Source: DASXIF01 sp036498145 (lineage in GTDB: Bacteria > Actinomycetota > Actinomycetes > Mycobacteriales > Jatrophihabitantaceae). From it: DNA of 62,933 nucleotides. Made by a program: the position numbers and the translations under genes. Positions 1 to 8,592 of this stretch are shown here, one piece after another; positions within the stretch are counted from its first letter, which is position 1, and every line of letters begins with the position of its first letter. Under the pieces are notes generated by a model. The model ran no database searches. It saw nothing but the letters and a program-made list of their open reading frames with translations, and had not been told where the DNA came from. The stretch is from positions 1-62,933 of the forward strand of contig CAVPSV010000007.1 in assembly GCA_963708625.1 (NCBI GenBank), given 5' to 3'.

Positions 1-231
1 ATGTTGTGCGTACCTGGTTCCAGTTCGTGTGCTCTGCGCGTTCCAGTAGATCGGCGTGCGGCCCGTGCTCATGATGACGCCGTCGACCTGGGCGAGTTCG
101 AGCCCGGCATCTCGCACGGCAGCGAGGACGGCGTCGGCCGCGAATTGCGACACGGTCTTGCCGTACACCTTGCCGACGTCGGAGGCGCCGAGGCCGACGA
201 TCGCTGCGCGTGCGCTCAATCCGTCCGGCAT
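1..231 (-). CDS. Thiolase-fold protein (SCP-x/lipid-transfer type), N-terminal part
   Basis: The gene reads leftward off the window edge; only the first 77 codons are visible. ATG at 231 follows a GGGAGAG ribosome binding site. The start (MPDGLSARAAIVGLG, then DVGKVYGKT and a helix ending in DAVLAAVRDAG) is the usual N-terminus of SCP-x-type thiolases and lipid-transfer-like aldolases, followed by VDGVIMSTG. Such proteins either split 3-ketoacyl-CoA or, when the nucleophilic cysteine is missing, act as retro-aldolases; the deciding residues lie outside the window. An operator-like palindrome at 295-312 sits just upstream. Family is secure, exact reaction is not. Confidence 0.8.
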   Translation of the reverse strand, partial: MPDGLSARAAIVGLGASDVGKVYGKTVSQFAADAVLAAVRDAGLELAQVDGVIMSTGRTPIYWNAQSTRTGTRYAQH

Positions 232-2498
232 GTAACGCTCTCCCGTGGTTCTGGGCTCGTCGTCGCGAGGGTCACCTCGTCACAGGCGATCATAGTCAAC
301 GTATACGTTGACGGCAATCCAGCCTCGACGTTGTCCTTGTCACGAACTGTGTTCCCACTTCCAGTCGACGACGCAGACGCCGGCCCCGCCCCGCAGGCGA
401 TGACGGGGTTCAGCTCGAACACGGCCAGGCCGAGCGCGGGCATGGCCTGGGCCAGCCGCCCCGCCTCGCGGATAGTGGCGATCAGCGCGGGCACATCGGC
501 CGCAGGCCGCTCCCGGGCGCCGAACAACGCAGGCGCGACGGTCAACTCGTGCAGCGCGGCCAGCACCGATCTCTCGTCCACCGGCGGCACCAGCACGACG
601 CTGTCGGCGGTGCTCTCCACATAGATGCCGCCGCTGCCGACCAGCACCACCGGGCCGAACAGGTCGTCGACCTTGATCCCGACGAAGATCTCGGCGAGGC
701 CTTCGACGCACGGCTGCGCGATGACCAGCGCGCCCACGCTGTGCGCCAGATCGCTGATGGCGGCGAACTCCGCCTCCACGTCGGCCTGCGCGTTCACCCG
801 TCGCACCCCGCCCAGCTCGGTGCGGTGGATCGGTTCGGCCGACCACAGCTTGACGATGACCGGGCCGCCGGTGCGCTCGAGGACGGCACGCAACTCCTCG
901 GCGGAGCCGACCAGGTCGGTCGGTACCGGCGACAGGTTGAACGCAGTCAGGAAACTGGCCCACTCCGGCGGCGTGGCCCGCGCCGGGGGCAGGACAGCGC
1001 GACCCGCGCCGGCACCGGCCTTTCCGTCGGCACCACCGGCAGCCACGCGGGCCGCGCGGGCCGCGCCGGCGCGACGCTCCGCCCGCCAGCCGGCATCGGC
1101 GTGCGCAGCCGAACGCGCCTGGTCGATCACCATGCGGACCGCGGCTTCGTGGCTGGCGCTGACGCGAACTCCGCGTTGCCACACCGATGCGACAAGCTCC
1201 TCCCGAGCCCCGACCCAGCCCACCACGAGGTCGGCGCCACCCGCCGCGGCGCACGTCGCGATGACGTCGACGGTTTCCTCGATCCCCCGCGGCTGCAGGC
1301 CCAGCGTGAACAGCATCTGGTCGACCGAGGGATCGGCGGCCAGCGCGGTCAGCACATGGCCCAGTCCCTCCTGGTCGACGGTGGCGAGGTTGGAGATGTC
1401 CAGTGGATTGCCAACCCCGACGAACGTCGGCGTGACCTCGGTGAGTCGTTGCTCGGTCGCGGCCGAGAATGTCGCAAGCTCCAGCCCGGCCGAGGTGGTG
1501 AGATCGGCGGCCAGTGCACCCAACCCGCCCGAGGTGCTCACCACAGCCAGCCGAGCGCCGGCTGAGTGCCTGGGCAAACTCTGCGCACTGGTCAGGTCGA
1601 TCAGTTGCTCGAGCGTCTCGGCGACGCTGACGCCGTAATTGCGGCAGACGGCGCGCAGCACGGCGTCGTCGATCGGCAATGCGCCGGTATGCGACACGGT
1701 CGCCTTGCGGCCGGCTGAGGTCCGGCCCACCTTGAGCACGGACATCGGTATCCCGCCCTCGGCTGCTGCCCGACACGCCGCCTCGAATCGCGGACCGTCC
1801 CGCACCCCCTCGATCGCCAGTGCCAGCGATGTGGTCTGGCCGGAGGCCAGGATCGCCTCGGCCAGGTCGGCGGTCCCGAGCACCGCTTCGTTTCCGGTCG
1901 CCACGAAATGGCTGATGCCCAGCCCCCGCCGGACCAACTCATCGCTGATCAACCCGGCCGTCAAGCCGCTCTGTGCGACGACGGCGATATCGCCGACCGG
2001 CACCTGGTGTTCGAGCAAGACCGCGGTGAAGCTGGCCACGGTGCCGTCACGCAGCGAGGCCGCGCCGATGCAGTTCGGTCCGACGACGAGCATGCCTGCC
2101 GCGTCCGCGACCGCGCGCAGCTCGTTCTGCAGCGCCGCGCCGGCGGCGTCCAGTTCCACGAAACCGCCGGCGAAGATGACCGCGGCACGAACCCCGGCCT
2201 CGGCACACTCGCGTAACACACCGAGTACCCGGTCCTTCGGCACCGCCAGCACGACCAGGTCCGGCCGCTCCGGCAGATTCTTCAGGTCCGGGTAGCACGG
2301 GTAGTCGCAGACGCTCTCGTAGCGCGGGTTGACCGCGTACACCGAGCCGGCAAAGCCGTACTTGCGCAGCAGCGTGAGAACGCGGCCACCGTAGTTGTCC
2401 AGCGCCCGGGAGGCGCCGACGACGGCGACCGAGGCCGGCCGGAAGAGCGTGTCGTACACACGTTCCGGCGTTCCGATCACGGCTGCGTCCGCAGACAT
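216..2498 (-). CDS. ADP-forming acyl-CoA ligase (NDP-forming acyl-CoA synthetase)
   Basis: About 760 residues with the fused architecture of this family: CoA-binding Rossmann domain (FRPASVAVVGAS, about 20-120), two succinyl-CoA-synthetase-like domains with the conserved SHTGAL motif near 270, and a C-terminal ATP-grasp domain from about 510 (VKLWSAEPIHRTELGGV; ELNPVI near the end). It would activate a carboxylic acid to its CoA thioester using a nucleoside triphosphate. ATG at 2498 follows GAGAGGGGG. After ELNPVIACG the tail (about 58 residues) is atypical and overlaps the next gene by 16 bp. Shifting frame in the G-rich run near 375-390 gives GVCVVD, like the family's usual end, with a stop at 340. 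A frameshift or sequence error is therefore likely at the 3' end. Confidence 0.85.
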   Translation of the reverse strand: MSADAAVIGTPERVYDTLFRPASVAVVGASRALDNYGGRVLTLLRKYGFAGSVYAVNPRYESVCDYPCYPDLKNLPERPDLVVLAVPKDRVLGVLRECAEAGVRAAVIFAGGFVELDAAGAALQNELRAVADAAGMLVVGPNCIGAASLRDGTVASFTAVLLEHQVPVGDIAVVAQSGLTAGLISDELVRRGLGISHFVATGNEAVLGTADLAEAILASGQTTSLALAIEGVRDGPRFEAACRAAAEGGIPMSVLKVGRTSAGRKATVSHTGALPIDDAVLRAVCRNYGVSVAETLEQLIDLTSAQSLPRHSAGARLAVVSTSGGLGALAADLTTSAGLELATFSAATEQRLTEVTPTFVGVGNPLDISNLATVDQEGLGHVLTALAADPSVDQMLFTLGLQPRGIEETVDVIATCAAAGGADLVVGWVGAREELVASVWQRGVRVSASHEAAVRMVIDQARSAAHADAGWRAERRAGAARAARVAAGGADGKAGAGAGRAVLPPARATPPEWASFLTAFNLSPVPTDLVGSAEELRAVLERTGGPVIVKLWSAEPIHRTELGGVRRVNAQADVEAEFAAISDLAHSVGALVIAQPCVEGLAEIFVGIKVDDLFGPVVLVGSGGIYVESTADSVVLVPPVDERSVLAALHELTVAPALFGARERPAADVPALIATIREAGRLAQAMPALGLAVFELNPVIACGAGPASASSTGSGNTVRDKDNVEAGLPSTYTLTMIACDEVTLATTSPEPRESVTCRTD
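295..312. promoter_or_regulatory. Operator-like palindrome, regulon site 1
   Basis: GTCAACGTATACGTTGAC is a perfect 18-bp palindrome lying 64 bp upstream of the leftward thiolase start. It is the first of ten sites of the form GTCAAC-N6-GTTGAC in the island. It falls inside the 3' end of the acyl-CoA ligase reading frame as read, which supports the idea that this frame really ends earlier, near 340. Confidence 0.75.
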
Positions 2499-2558
2499 GA
2501 GCCCCCTCTCACAGCACGACACGTCCGCACCGCACCGTATCGAGGCCGCCCGAGGTGC

Positions 2559-2576
2559 GTCAACACATAAGTTGAT
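2559..2576. promoter_or_regulatory. Operator-like inverted repeat, regulon site 2
   Basis: GTCAACACATAAGTTGAT matches GTCAAC-N6-GTTGAC at 11 of 12 half-site positions. It lies 61 bp upstream of the acyl-CoA ligase start and just past the end of the convergently oriented upstream unit (amidase stop at 2585), so it can serve only the ligase. Confidence 0.75.
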
Positions 2577-2584
2577 AACCCTGG

Positions 2585-4130
2585 TCAGCCGGCCGCCAGG
2601 CCCGTCTCCCGCTCGAGGGCGTACGCGATCCGAAGAAGCAGCGGATTGTCGTAGAACCGACCGACCAGCTGCATGCTGACCGGCAGCCCGTCGACCGGAC
2701 GCACCGGGACGGCCAGCGCCGGATGGCCGGTGTAGTCGTAGGCGGCGGTGTTGCGCATCAGCACCCGGGCGTTCGGGATCGCCAGCTCGCGATCGATCGT
2801 GGCGAGCCGGTCCGGCGAATCCTCGTACGCCGGCGCCACGACCGGGCAGGTCGGCATCGCGATCACGTCCACGTCCCGCAGTGCGTCATCGAAAGCCCGG
2901 ACGAAGCGCGGCCGGACGTTGTGCGCCTTGACGTAAGCCCGGCCGAACCACGCCTGCTCCGCGAACTCGTCGAGCAGCAGGCTGAGCTTCACCCGCGGAC
3001 GCAGCGCATCGGCGTGCAACCGCCGGAGCCCGGCTCAGTCCGACCGCCAGCTCGGGTGGATAGCAGGTGCGGGCGTGCGCGCCGAAGAAGCCACCGTCGG
3101 CGAGCAGCCGGCCGCCGTGGGCGAGCAACACCATCAGCGCCGGCAACGCCGTCGCGTGCTCCGGCACCGAGATCGGCACCACCTCGGCCCCCAGGTCGCC
3201 CAGGACGGCGACCGCCTCGTGCACCGCGGCCGCGACCTTGCCCTCGCACTCCGCGAACCCCTCGGCCAGCAATCCGATCCGCAAGCCCCGGACGCCGCCA
3301 TCTAGCGCGCCCAGCACATCCACCGAGTTGGGCACCGAGCTGTCCTGACGCGGATCCAGACCGTCGGCACCGGCCACTGCTTGCAGGGCGAGCGCGACGT
3401 CCTCGGCAGAGCGGGCCAGCGGGCCGGTGTGGTCCACGCTCTGGTCGGACAGGTACATGATCCCGAAGTGCGAGACGAGTCCGAACGTCGGCTTCAGCCC
3501 GAGCACCCCGCACAGCGCGGCGGGAATGCGAATGGACCCACCCTGATCACCGCCGAAGGAGATGTCGACCTGATGATCGGCGACGGCGATCGCCGATCCG
3601 GTCGAGGAGCCGCCGGGGATGCGGCTGTGGTCGTGCGGGTTGAGCGGCCGCGGCTCGTCGCCGTAGTCGCCGCCGAAACCGCGCCCGCCGCCGAGGCCCA
3701 CCATGGTGTTCTTGCCGGTGATCGTGGCGCCGCTGCGCAGCACGCGAGTCACGACGGTCGCGTCGATGTCGGCGATCAGTCCGTCCAGGGCACTGGTGCC
3801 GAAGCTGACCGGCAGCCCGGCCATCGCCGTGTTGTCCTTGAAACTCACCGTCTTGCCCGACAGCAGTCCGTCCGGCGCACCCTCGATCCGGCACATCCAG
3901 GCCCAGGCGCCGAGCGGGTCCTCCGCTGCGCTCGGGCGTCGCCCCGGCGCACGCCGGCCGAACTCGACCGGGGGCAGCTCGTCCGGGGGCCCGTTCGCCA
4001 CGAACGCGTCGAATGCCGCCATGCCGGCGAGCAGGTGGCGGCGGTACACCGGTAGCTCCTCCGCGCTGATCGCGAAGCCGAGCCGGTGCGCCGTGCGGGC
4101 CAGGTCCGCTTCGGTGACGGTGGGGTACAT
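2585..4130 (-). pseudogene. Amidase-signature hydrolase, frameshifted
   Basis: The first ~375 codons from ATG 4130 give a good amidase: Lys98 in SFKDN, cis-Ser175 in GGSSTGSA and nucleophile Ser199 in GGDQGGSIRIP, the complete Ser-cisSer-Lys triad. Near 3010-3030 the frame breaks: after ELAVGLSRAP it becomes nonsense, while the proper continuation (RLHADALRPRVKLSLLLDEF through AVPVRPVDGLPVSMQLVG) is in the next frame and ends at 2585. One inserted or lost base joins them into a normal ~510-residue enzyme. It is third in the unit with the cupin and reductase, 13 bp after the reductase. It may be a recent pseudogene or a sequencing error; the catalytic core upstream of the break is intact. Confidence 0.8.
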
Positions 4131-4142
4131 GGATCGCTCCGC

Positions 4143-5153
4143 TCAGACGTCGAGGACGATGCGTTCGCCCGCACTCGCGCGGCTGACGCAGATCATCATC
4201 AGCTGGTTGGCCGCCTTCTCGGCATCGGTGAGATAGGTGTCGCGGTGCTCCACCGCACCGGCGAGCAGCCGCGTGCGGCACGTCCCGCAATAGCCCTGCC
4301 GGCATGAGTACGGATACTCCGGAACCGCGGTGTGCACCGCATCCAGGACTGTCTGGTGCGCACCCACCCGCACGACCTCGCCGCGCCGGGCGAGTTCGAC
4401 CTCGAAGGCCACGTCGCCCGGATGACCTACCGCCGGGCGCACCAGCTCGCCGAACCGCTCGGTGTGCAGTGCCACCCGGCCCCGCATGCGCGCACACAGA
4501 CGTTCGACGCGCTCGATCATCGGTTCGGGTCCGCAGCAGTACACGGCACAACCCGGCGGCTGCGCACGCAGCGCCCCGCCGAGGTCGGGCAGTCCCCGCT
4601 CGTTCTGGGCCACGATCGTCACCCGGTCGGCGCCGATCTCCAGCAGCTCGTCGCGATAGGCCATCGCACCGATCGACCTGCCGCCGTAGAGGCACGACCA
4701 GTCGGCCCCGCGCGCCGCCAATTCTCGGGCCATCGACACGAGCGGCGTGATCCCGATGCCACCGCCCACCAGCAGATAGCTGGCCGCGTCGAGCAGCGCG
4801 AACGTATTCCGCGGCCCGACGACGCTCACTTCCGCGCCGGCCTCGAGCGAGTCGTGGATCTCCGCGGAGCCGCCGCGGCCGGCGGTCTCCCGCAGCACCG
4901 CGATCGAATATCGATGCAGCTGCGCGCGGTCGCCGCACAGCGAGTACTGCCGCAGCAGTCCGGACGGCAGCCTTACCTCGACGTGCGCGCCAGGTTCCCA
5001 CGGCGGCAGCGCGTTGCCGTGCGGATCGATCAACTCAAGCTGTATCACGGCATCGGCGATGGCGGTCTTGCGAGCGATGACCAGCCGCCGTTCGACGCGA
5101 TCGGGCGCTGTGTCGGCCACCCCGGCCTGGGGCGGGTCGGCGGTCATTGCCAT
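4143..5153 (-). CDS. Phthalate-dioxygenase-reductase-like oxidoreductase (FMN, NAD, 2Fe-2S)
   Basis: A 336-residue three-domain reductase: flavin-binding barrel (RQYSLCGD, about 69-76), NAD-binding domain (VGGGIGITPLVSM; CCGPEPM) and a C-terminal plant-type [2Fe-2S] ferredoxin with CRQGYCGTC plus a distal Cys in MMICVS. It passes electrons from NAD(P)H to a partner oxygenase or demethylase. No Rieske oxygenase is present in the window; the P450 at 27911 has its own ferredoxin but no reductase, so this protein is a candidate partner. ATG 5153 is used; a second ATG at 5147 is possible. It lies 25 bp after the cupin gene. Confidence 0.88.
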   Translation of the reverse strand: MAMTADPPQAGVADTAPDRVERRLVIARKTAIADAVIQLELIDPHGNALPPWEPGAHVEVRLPSGLLRQYSLCGDRAQLHRYSIAVLRETAGRGGSAEIHDSLEAGAEVSVVGPRNTFALLDAASYLLVGGGIGITPLVSMARELAARGADWSCLYGGRSIGAMAYRDELLEIGADRVTIVAQNERGLPDLGGALRAQPPGCAVYCCGPEPMIERVERLCARMRGRVALHTERFGELVRPAVGHPGDVAFEVELARRGEVVRVGAHQTVLDAVHTAVPEYPYSCRQGYCGTCRTRLLAGAVEHRDTYLTDAEKAANQLMMICVSRASAGERIVLDV

Positions 5154-5178
5154 CCGCCGGCTCGTGCTGCGCCGCGCT

Positions 5179-5565
5179 TCAGGTGTTCATTGCCGGGTCG
5201 GCCCAGATCAGGTCGGTCCGGTCGAAGTTGACCTCGTCCATCGACTCCACCTGCAGCAACTCGAGGTCCTCGCCGGAGCAGCTTTCGAACCAGTACTGGT
5301 AGTCGCGCGGGATGAGGACGCCTTCATGCTTGCCGAACTCACCGATGATCTCGTCGTCGGTCGTGTAGAACCGGGCCCGGCCACTGAGCACGAACCAGAA
5401 GCCCTCACGGTGATGGTGCGAGTGCAGCTTGTTCTCGCCGCCGGCCCGCACTACTTGAACCATCGAGTCCGAGAGCTCGCCCTTGACGAGCTTCACGTGC
5501 ACCTTGCCCCGCTCGGGGAGGTCGTCCGGCTTGCTGTACTTGATCAGCTTGGCGTCCATACCCAT
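5179..5565 (-). CDS. Cupin-domain protein
   Basis: About 128 residues forming a single small beta-barrel. The metal-binding cupin motif 1 is visible as HSHHHREGFWFVLSG, with motif 2 around GVLIPRDYQYWFE. Such cupins bind a metal ion and can be dioxygenases, isomerases or binding proteins; nothing here decides which. ATG at 5565 is preceded by GGGAG at a good distance, and a second ATG lies two codons later. It is the first gene of the unit cupin-reductase-amidase, driven from the region of operator site 3. Confidence 0.82.
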   Translation of the reverse strand: MGMDAKLIKYSKPDDLPERGKVHVKLVKGELSDSMVQVVRAGGENKLHSHHHREGFWFVLSGRARFYTTDDEIIGEFGKHEGVLIPRDYQYWFESCSGEDLELLQVESMDEVNFDRTDLIWADPAMNT

Positions 5566-5641
5566 CAGCGTTCTCCCGTCGCCCCCGCAACCGGCTCCAC
5601 GAACCGCCCTGCCGACATGTCTAGCGCGCGCCCCGACCTCT

Positions 5642-5659
5642 GTCAACGGTCACGTTGAT
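5642..5659. promoter_or_regulatory. Operator-like inverted repeat, regulon site 3
   Basis: GTCAACGGTCACGTTGAT matches the consensus at 11 of 12 half-site positions. It is 77 bp upstream of the cupin start and overlaps the stop codon of the upstream luciferase-like gene, showing that regulation of the cupin unit is packed into the end of its neighbour. Confidence 0.75.
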
Positions 5660-6581
5660 TACCTGGCTGTAGCAGTGGCAGTACCTGCTCGACCATGGTG
5701 TCCAGCGCGCGGCGGAAGTCGTCGTCGTCGTCGGAGATCGCCAGCCGCAACACGATCGTGGCAGCGCCGGCCTGCTGATAGGCGAACAGCCGCTCGGCCA
5801 CCTCGGCCGGGCTGCCCAGTACGAGGTAGCGGTCGGCGAACTCGGCGAAGTCGCGACGGTAGACGGCACTCATGGCCGCAATCCCGTCGGCGCGCGCTCG
5901 CGCTGCGTCGGTGTCGGCATGGGCGAAGACGAACGCCGCGCCCCTGATCGCCTCGGGGTCGCGTCCTCCCTGCACCGCGAACGAGCGGACCTGCTCGAGT
6001 CCGGTGCGGACCCGGTCGGGCGTGGCCAGGTAGGGCAGCCAGACGTGACCGAACCGGGCCGCTCGGCGCAGCGCGCCGGTGCGTCGCCCGCCGATCCAGA
6101 TCGGCGGCCCACCCGGCTGCACCACCGGCGGATCGAGCCGCACCTCCTCGAGCCGGGTGAACCGCCCGGCAAAACTCACCTGAGCCCCGGTGAAGAGCAA
6201 CTCGAGCACCTCGAGCGCCTCGTCGAGGCGGGCGAAACGCGTGAGGGGCTCGATGCCGGCAGCCTGAAATTCCGTCGCGTGCTCACCGCCGGCGCCGACA
6301 CCGAGCTCGAACCGCCCGCCGCTGACCTGGTCCAGCGTCGCCGCGAGCTTGGCGGCCAGCGCGGCGGGATACAGCGGCAGCAGGCTGACCGTGCTGACCA
6401 ACCGGATGCGGGTCGTCGCGCCAGCCGCCGCCGCCAGTTGCACGAACGGATTCGGTGCCACGCGATGGGAGAACAGGTGCTCGCCGCAGGCGACGTAGCC
6501 GAACCCGGCCTGTTCGGCCAGGCGCGCATACTCGGCCATCCGCGCGGCGTCCGCCAGCGATAGTCCGAGTCGCATGCTCAC
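5643..6581 (-). CDS. Luciferase-like flavin monooxygenase (LLM family)
   Basis: A 312-residue TIM-barrel LLM protein: GLSLADAARMAEYARLAEQAGFGYVACGEHL at the start, then TTRIRLVSTVSLLPLYPAALAAKLAATLDQVSGGRFELGVGAGG and PPIWIGGRR. These enzymes use reduced FMN or F420 to oxidise or reduce organic substrates; in actinomycetes F420 dependence is common but is not provable here. GTG 6581 overlaps the previous stop (GTGA), so translation is probably coupled; ATG 6575 is the alternative. It is the last gene of a four-gene leftward unit with two MaoC-like proteins and a hydrolase. Confidence 0.85.
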   Translation of the reverse strand: MSMRLGLSLADAARMAEYARLAEQAGFGYVACGEHLFSHRVAPNPFVQLAAAAGATTRIRLVSTVSLLPLYPAALAAKLAATLDQVSGGRFELGVGAGGEHATEFQAAGIEPLTRFARLDEALEVLELLFTGAQVSFAGRFTRLEEVRLDPPVVQPGGPPIWIGGRRTGALRRAARFGHVWLPYLATPDRVRTGLEQVRSFAVQGGRDPEAIRGAAFVFAHADTDAARARADGIAAMSAVYRRDFAEFADRYLVLGSPAEVAERLFAYQQAGAATIVLRLAISDDDDDFRRALDTMVEQVLPLLQPGNQRDR

Positions 6582-7513
6582 GTCGAAGCGGGCACGCGCA
6601 GTGCTGCCGCTGCTCCGCCGGTCCCACCTGCTCCGGCCGGGGGTGTGCTCCAGACCTCGAGCAGAGCGCGGAGCGCGGACACCAGCGCGAGTGGCTTGTC
6701 CAGCAGCACGTGATGACCGGCGTCCGGAATCTCGATCACCGGCGCACGACGGCCGAGCTCCGCGAACAGGTCATCCGACATCCGAGTCGACAGCATGCCT
6801 CGTTCACCTCGCAGCAGTGCCAGGTGACCGGTCGCCCCAGCGAAGTCGGCAAGCGTCCAGGGCTCGCGCCGGAATATCCGCGGGTCGAACTTCCACGACC
6901 ACCGCCCGTCCACCTCGCGCACCGACTGATCCGCGATGCGTTGCCGCAGATAGGCCGGCAGCGGTTCGTCCTGGGGCACCGTGCGAAACCGCGCCACCAA
7001 CTCGGCCTTCGTCGCGTAGGTGCGGGTGGGGCCGAAGGCGCGCCCTTCGCGGGCGGCCTGTTCCTCCGGCGTGATCGACCGGATCGGCGAATCGACGACA
7101 ACCACCGCTCGGTGCCGGTCGGGGTGCAGCGCCGCGGCGCGCAGGCAGACCATGCCGCCGAGGCTGTGCCCGATCAGCGTCGGCATCGAGGCCATCGCGG
7201 CCGCCTCGGTCGCGGCCACCGCCTCCTGCGCCCAGGTCGTCACGCTGTATCGGTCGCGTCGATCGCTGTCCCCGTGCCCGGTTAGATCGACGGCGGCGAC
7301 GCGGCGCTCACCCGCGAGCAGCGGCGCGATGTGATCCCACCAGTGCGAATGCGCCGCGCCGCCGTGCACGAGCAGCACGCCCGCGGCGCCGCGCGGCCCC
7401 CAGCATCGCACCGAGATCTCCGCGTCGCCGACGCGCACGCGGTGCTGCTCGGCCGCCGCCGACAGCGCCGAGCGGTACCACTCCGGCGCCGTGCCGGGCC
7501 CCGTCACGCTCAC
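6578..7513 (-). CDS. Alpha/beta hydrolase
   Basis: A 311-residue alpha/beta-hydrolase fold protein. The oxyanion region is LLVHGGAAHSHWWD, the nucleophile elbow GHSLGG gives Ser at about 117, and the catalytic His is in DAGHHVLLD near 270. It should hydrolyse an ester, thioester or C-C bond (as in meta-cleavage or ring-opened dione hydrolases). GTG 7513 overlaps the preceding stop by four bases. The Ala/Gly-rich C-terminal tail looks non-functional. Substrate unknown; membership in a CoA-dependent degradation unit suggests ring-fission product or CoA-thioester cleavage. Confidence 0.85.
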   Translation of the reverse strand: MSVTGPGTAPEWYRSALSAAAEQHRVRVGDAEISVRCWGPRGAAGVLLVHGGAAHSHWWDHIAPLLAGERRVAAVDLTGHGDSDRRDRYSVTTWAQEAVAATEAAAMASMPTLIGHSLGGMVCLRAAALHPDRHRAVVVVDSPIRSITPEEQAAREGRAFGPTRTYATKAELVARFRTVPQDEPLPAYLRQRIADQSVREVDGRWSWKFDPRIFRREPWTLADFAGATGHLALLRGERGMLSTRMSDDLFAELGRRAPVIEIPDAGHHVLLDKPLALVSALRALLEVWSTPPAGAGGTGGAAAALRVPAST

Positions 7514-7950
7514 CCACCTGGGCCGTGGGTCGGGCTGGCGATGGCCTGCACCGCTCCGGTCGCGATCAGCGTGCCGTCGTGGTCGGTGACGGTGATCTCG
7601 ATGTCCACCTGCTCGGCGTCGGGGACGGGGTGCAAGCCCCGCAGCACACCGGCGATGCCCAGCCGGCCGCCGCGCACCGCCGGTCGCCGGTACTGGAGCT
7701 TCGCGGACTGGATCGCCGCATCCTCACCCAGCCAGCGGTGTACCGCGACGTGTACGTAGGCCAACGTCAGGTTGCCCATCCCGATGGCCGCGGGAAAGCC
7801 GGCCGATCGCCCCGCTTCGTCGTCCATGTGGATGGCGACGAACTCGTCGTTGACCGCGGCGAAACGATTCCACGACGCGAAGTTCGCCACCCGCTCGAAG
7901 GTCGGGAACTCGTGGCCGATCTCGACACTGCCCGATTCGTCCGTGATCAT
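7510..7950 (-). CDS. MaoC-like dehydratase/hydratase subunit
   Basis: A 146-residue hot-dog-fold protein. Residues about 18-60 (FERVANFASWNRFAAVNDEFVAIHMDDEAGR) are a variant of the hydratase-2 motif, with D and H positions retained as NDEFVAIHMDD, followed by GMGNLTLAYVHVAVHRWLG and a beta strand typical of MaoC domains. It probably pairs with the following hot-dog protein at 7961-8476 as a heteromeric enoyl-CoA hydratase, as in steroid side-chain degradation. ATG 7950; the stop overlaps the hydrolase start. Confidence 0.78.
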   Translation of the reverse strand: MITDESGSVEIGHEFPTFERVANFASWNRFAAVNDEFVAIHMDDEAGRSAGFPAAIGMGNLTLAYVHVAVHRWLGEDAAIQSAKLQYRRPAVRGGRLGIAGVLRGLHPVPDAEQVDIEITVTDHDGTLIATGAVQAIASPTHGPGG

Positions 7951-7960
7951 CAGCGACTCG

Positions 7961-8476
7961 TCAGAACCTGATCGTCGTGTGTTCGGTCTGCTTGACGTGC
8001 TCGTCGCTCTGGTTGGTCCACGTCGACTCCCAGTGCGTCAGCAGCAGTGCATGGGTCTGGCCTTGCTTCTCTTCGTAGCGGCGGATGCGCGATTCGGTCC
8101 GGATGACATCACCGGGGCGGATGCGCTCGCCGTAGCTGATCTGCACGCCGGCATTGATCAACCGGGCCAGGCCCGGGCCGCGCGCACCGAGCAGCGTCTC
8201 GAAGAAGTTCGGGTCGACCTCCGCGGGACGGGCCGCGATCTCAGGAACGCGGCTGGCCCAGGCGAACGGATTGAAATCCTCCGGCGCCACGATGCCACCG
8301 AACGCGGTGCCGGCGGCGTACTCCTCATCCCAGTAGAGCCGCGGTGGCGGGTCCGGGTAGTGCACCGCAATCGCCCAACGGCGGATGTCGGAAGCAGTCA
8401 CCGGGAAGGAAACCATCTCGCGAAACGGGCGCCCGGGGAGCGAGCGCATCTCGTCTGTTACGTACGTTTCGCCCAT
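7961..8476 (-). CDS. MaoC-family N-terminal dehydratase (FAS1-DH-like)
   Basis: A 171-residue protein of the MaoC N-terminal family: REMVSFPVTASDIRRWAIAVHYPDPPPRLYWDEEYA at the start, then a substrate loop (PEDFNPFAW) and GLARLINAGVQISYGERIRPGDVIRTESRIRRYEEKQG, the second strand set of the hot-dog fold. It is the first gene of the leftward unit and probably forms a heterodimer with the next gene (10-bp gap). Predicted role: hydration of an enoyl-CoA during beta-oxidation. ATG 8476 lies 33 bp from the operator at 8509. Confidence 0.8.
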   Translation of the reverse strand: MGETYVTDEMRSLPGRPFREMVSFPVTASDIRRWAIAVHYPDPPPRLYWDEEYAAGTAFGGIVAPEDFNPFAWASRVPEIAARPAEVDPNFFETLLGARGPGLARLINAGVQISYGERIRPGDVIRTESRIRRYEEKQGQTHALLLTHWESTWTNQSDEHVKQTEHTTIRF

Positions 8477-8508
8477 CGCTGCGCACTCTAGCGATACCGG
8501 CGCCCGTG

Positions 8509-8526
8509 GTCAACGCATCCGTTGAC
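8509..8526. promoter_or_regulatory. Operator-like inverted repeat, regulon site 4 (divergent)
   Basis: GTCAACGCATCCGTTGAC has both half-sites perfect. It sits between divergent units: MaoC/MaoC/hydrolase/LLM leftward (start 33 bp away) and thiolase/DUF35/ligase/two dehydrogenases rightward (start 67 bp away). One site could control nine genes. Confidence 0.8.
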
Positions 8527-8592
8527 AGCACAACCCGCGACGGTGTTCACTCAAGCGGACGGCAGCCGGATCGACCACGAGAGGCGATACGA

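Noticed and set aside
8344..8592. N-terminal extension of the thiolase-fold protein at 8593
   Set aside because: It would run through operator site 4 and into the divergent gene; GTG 8593 has a ribosome binding site and the family's normal start.
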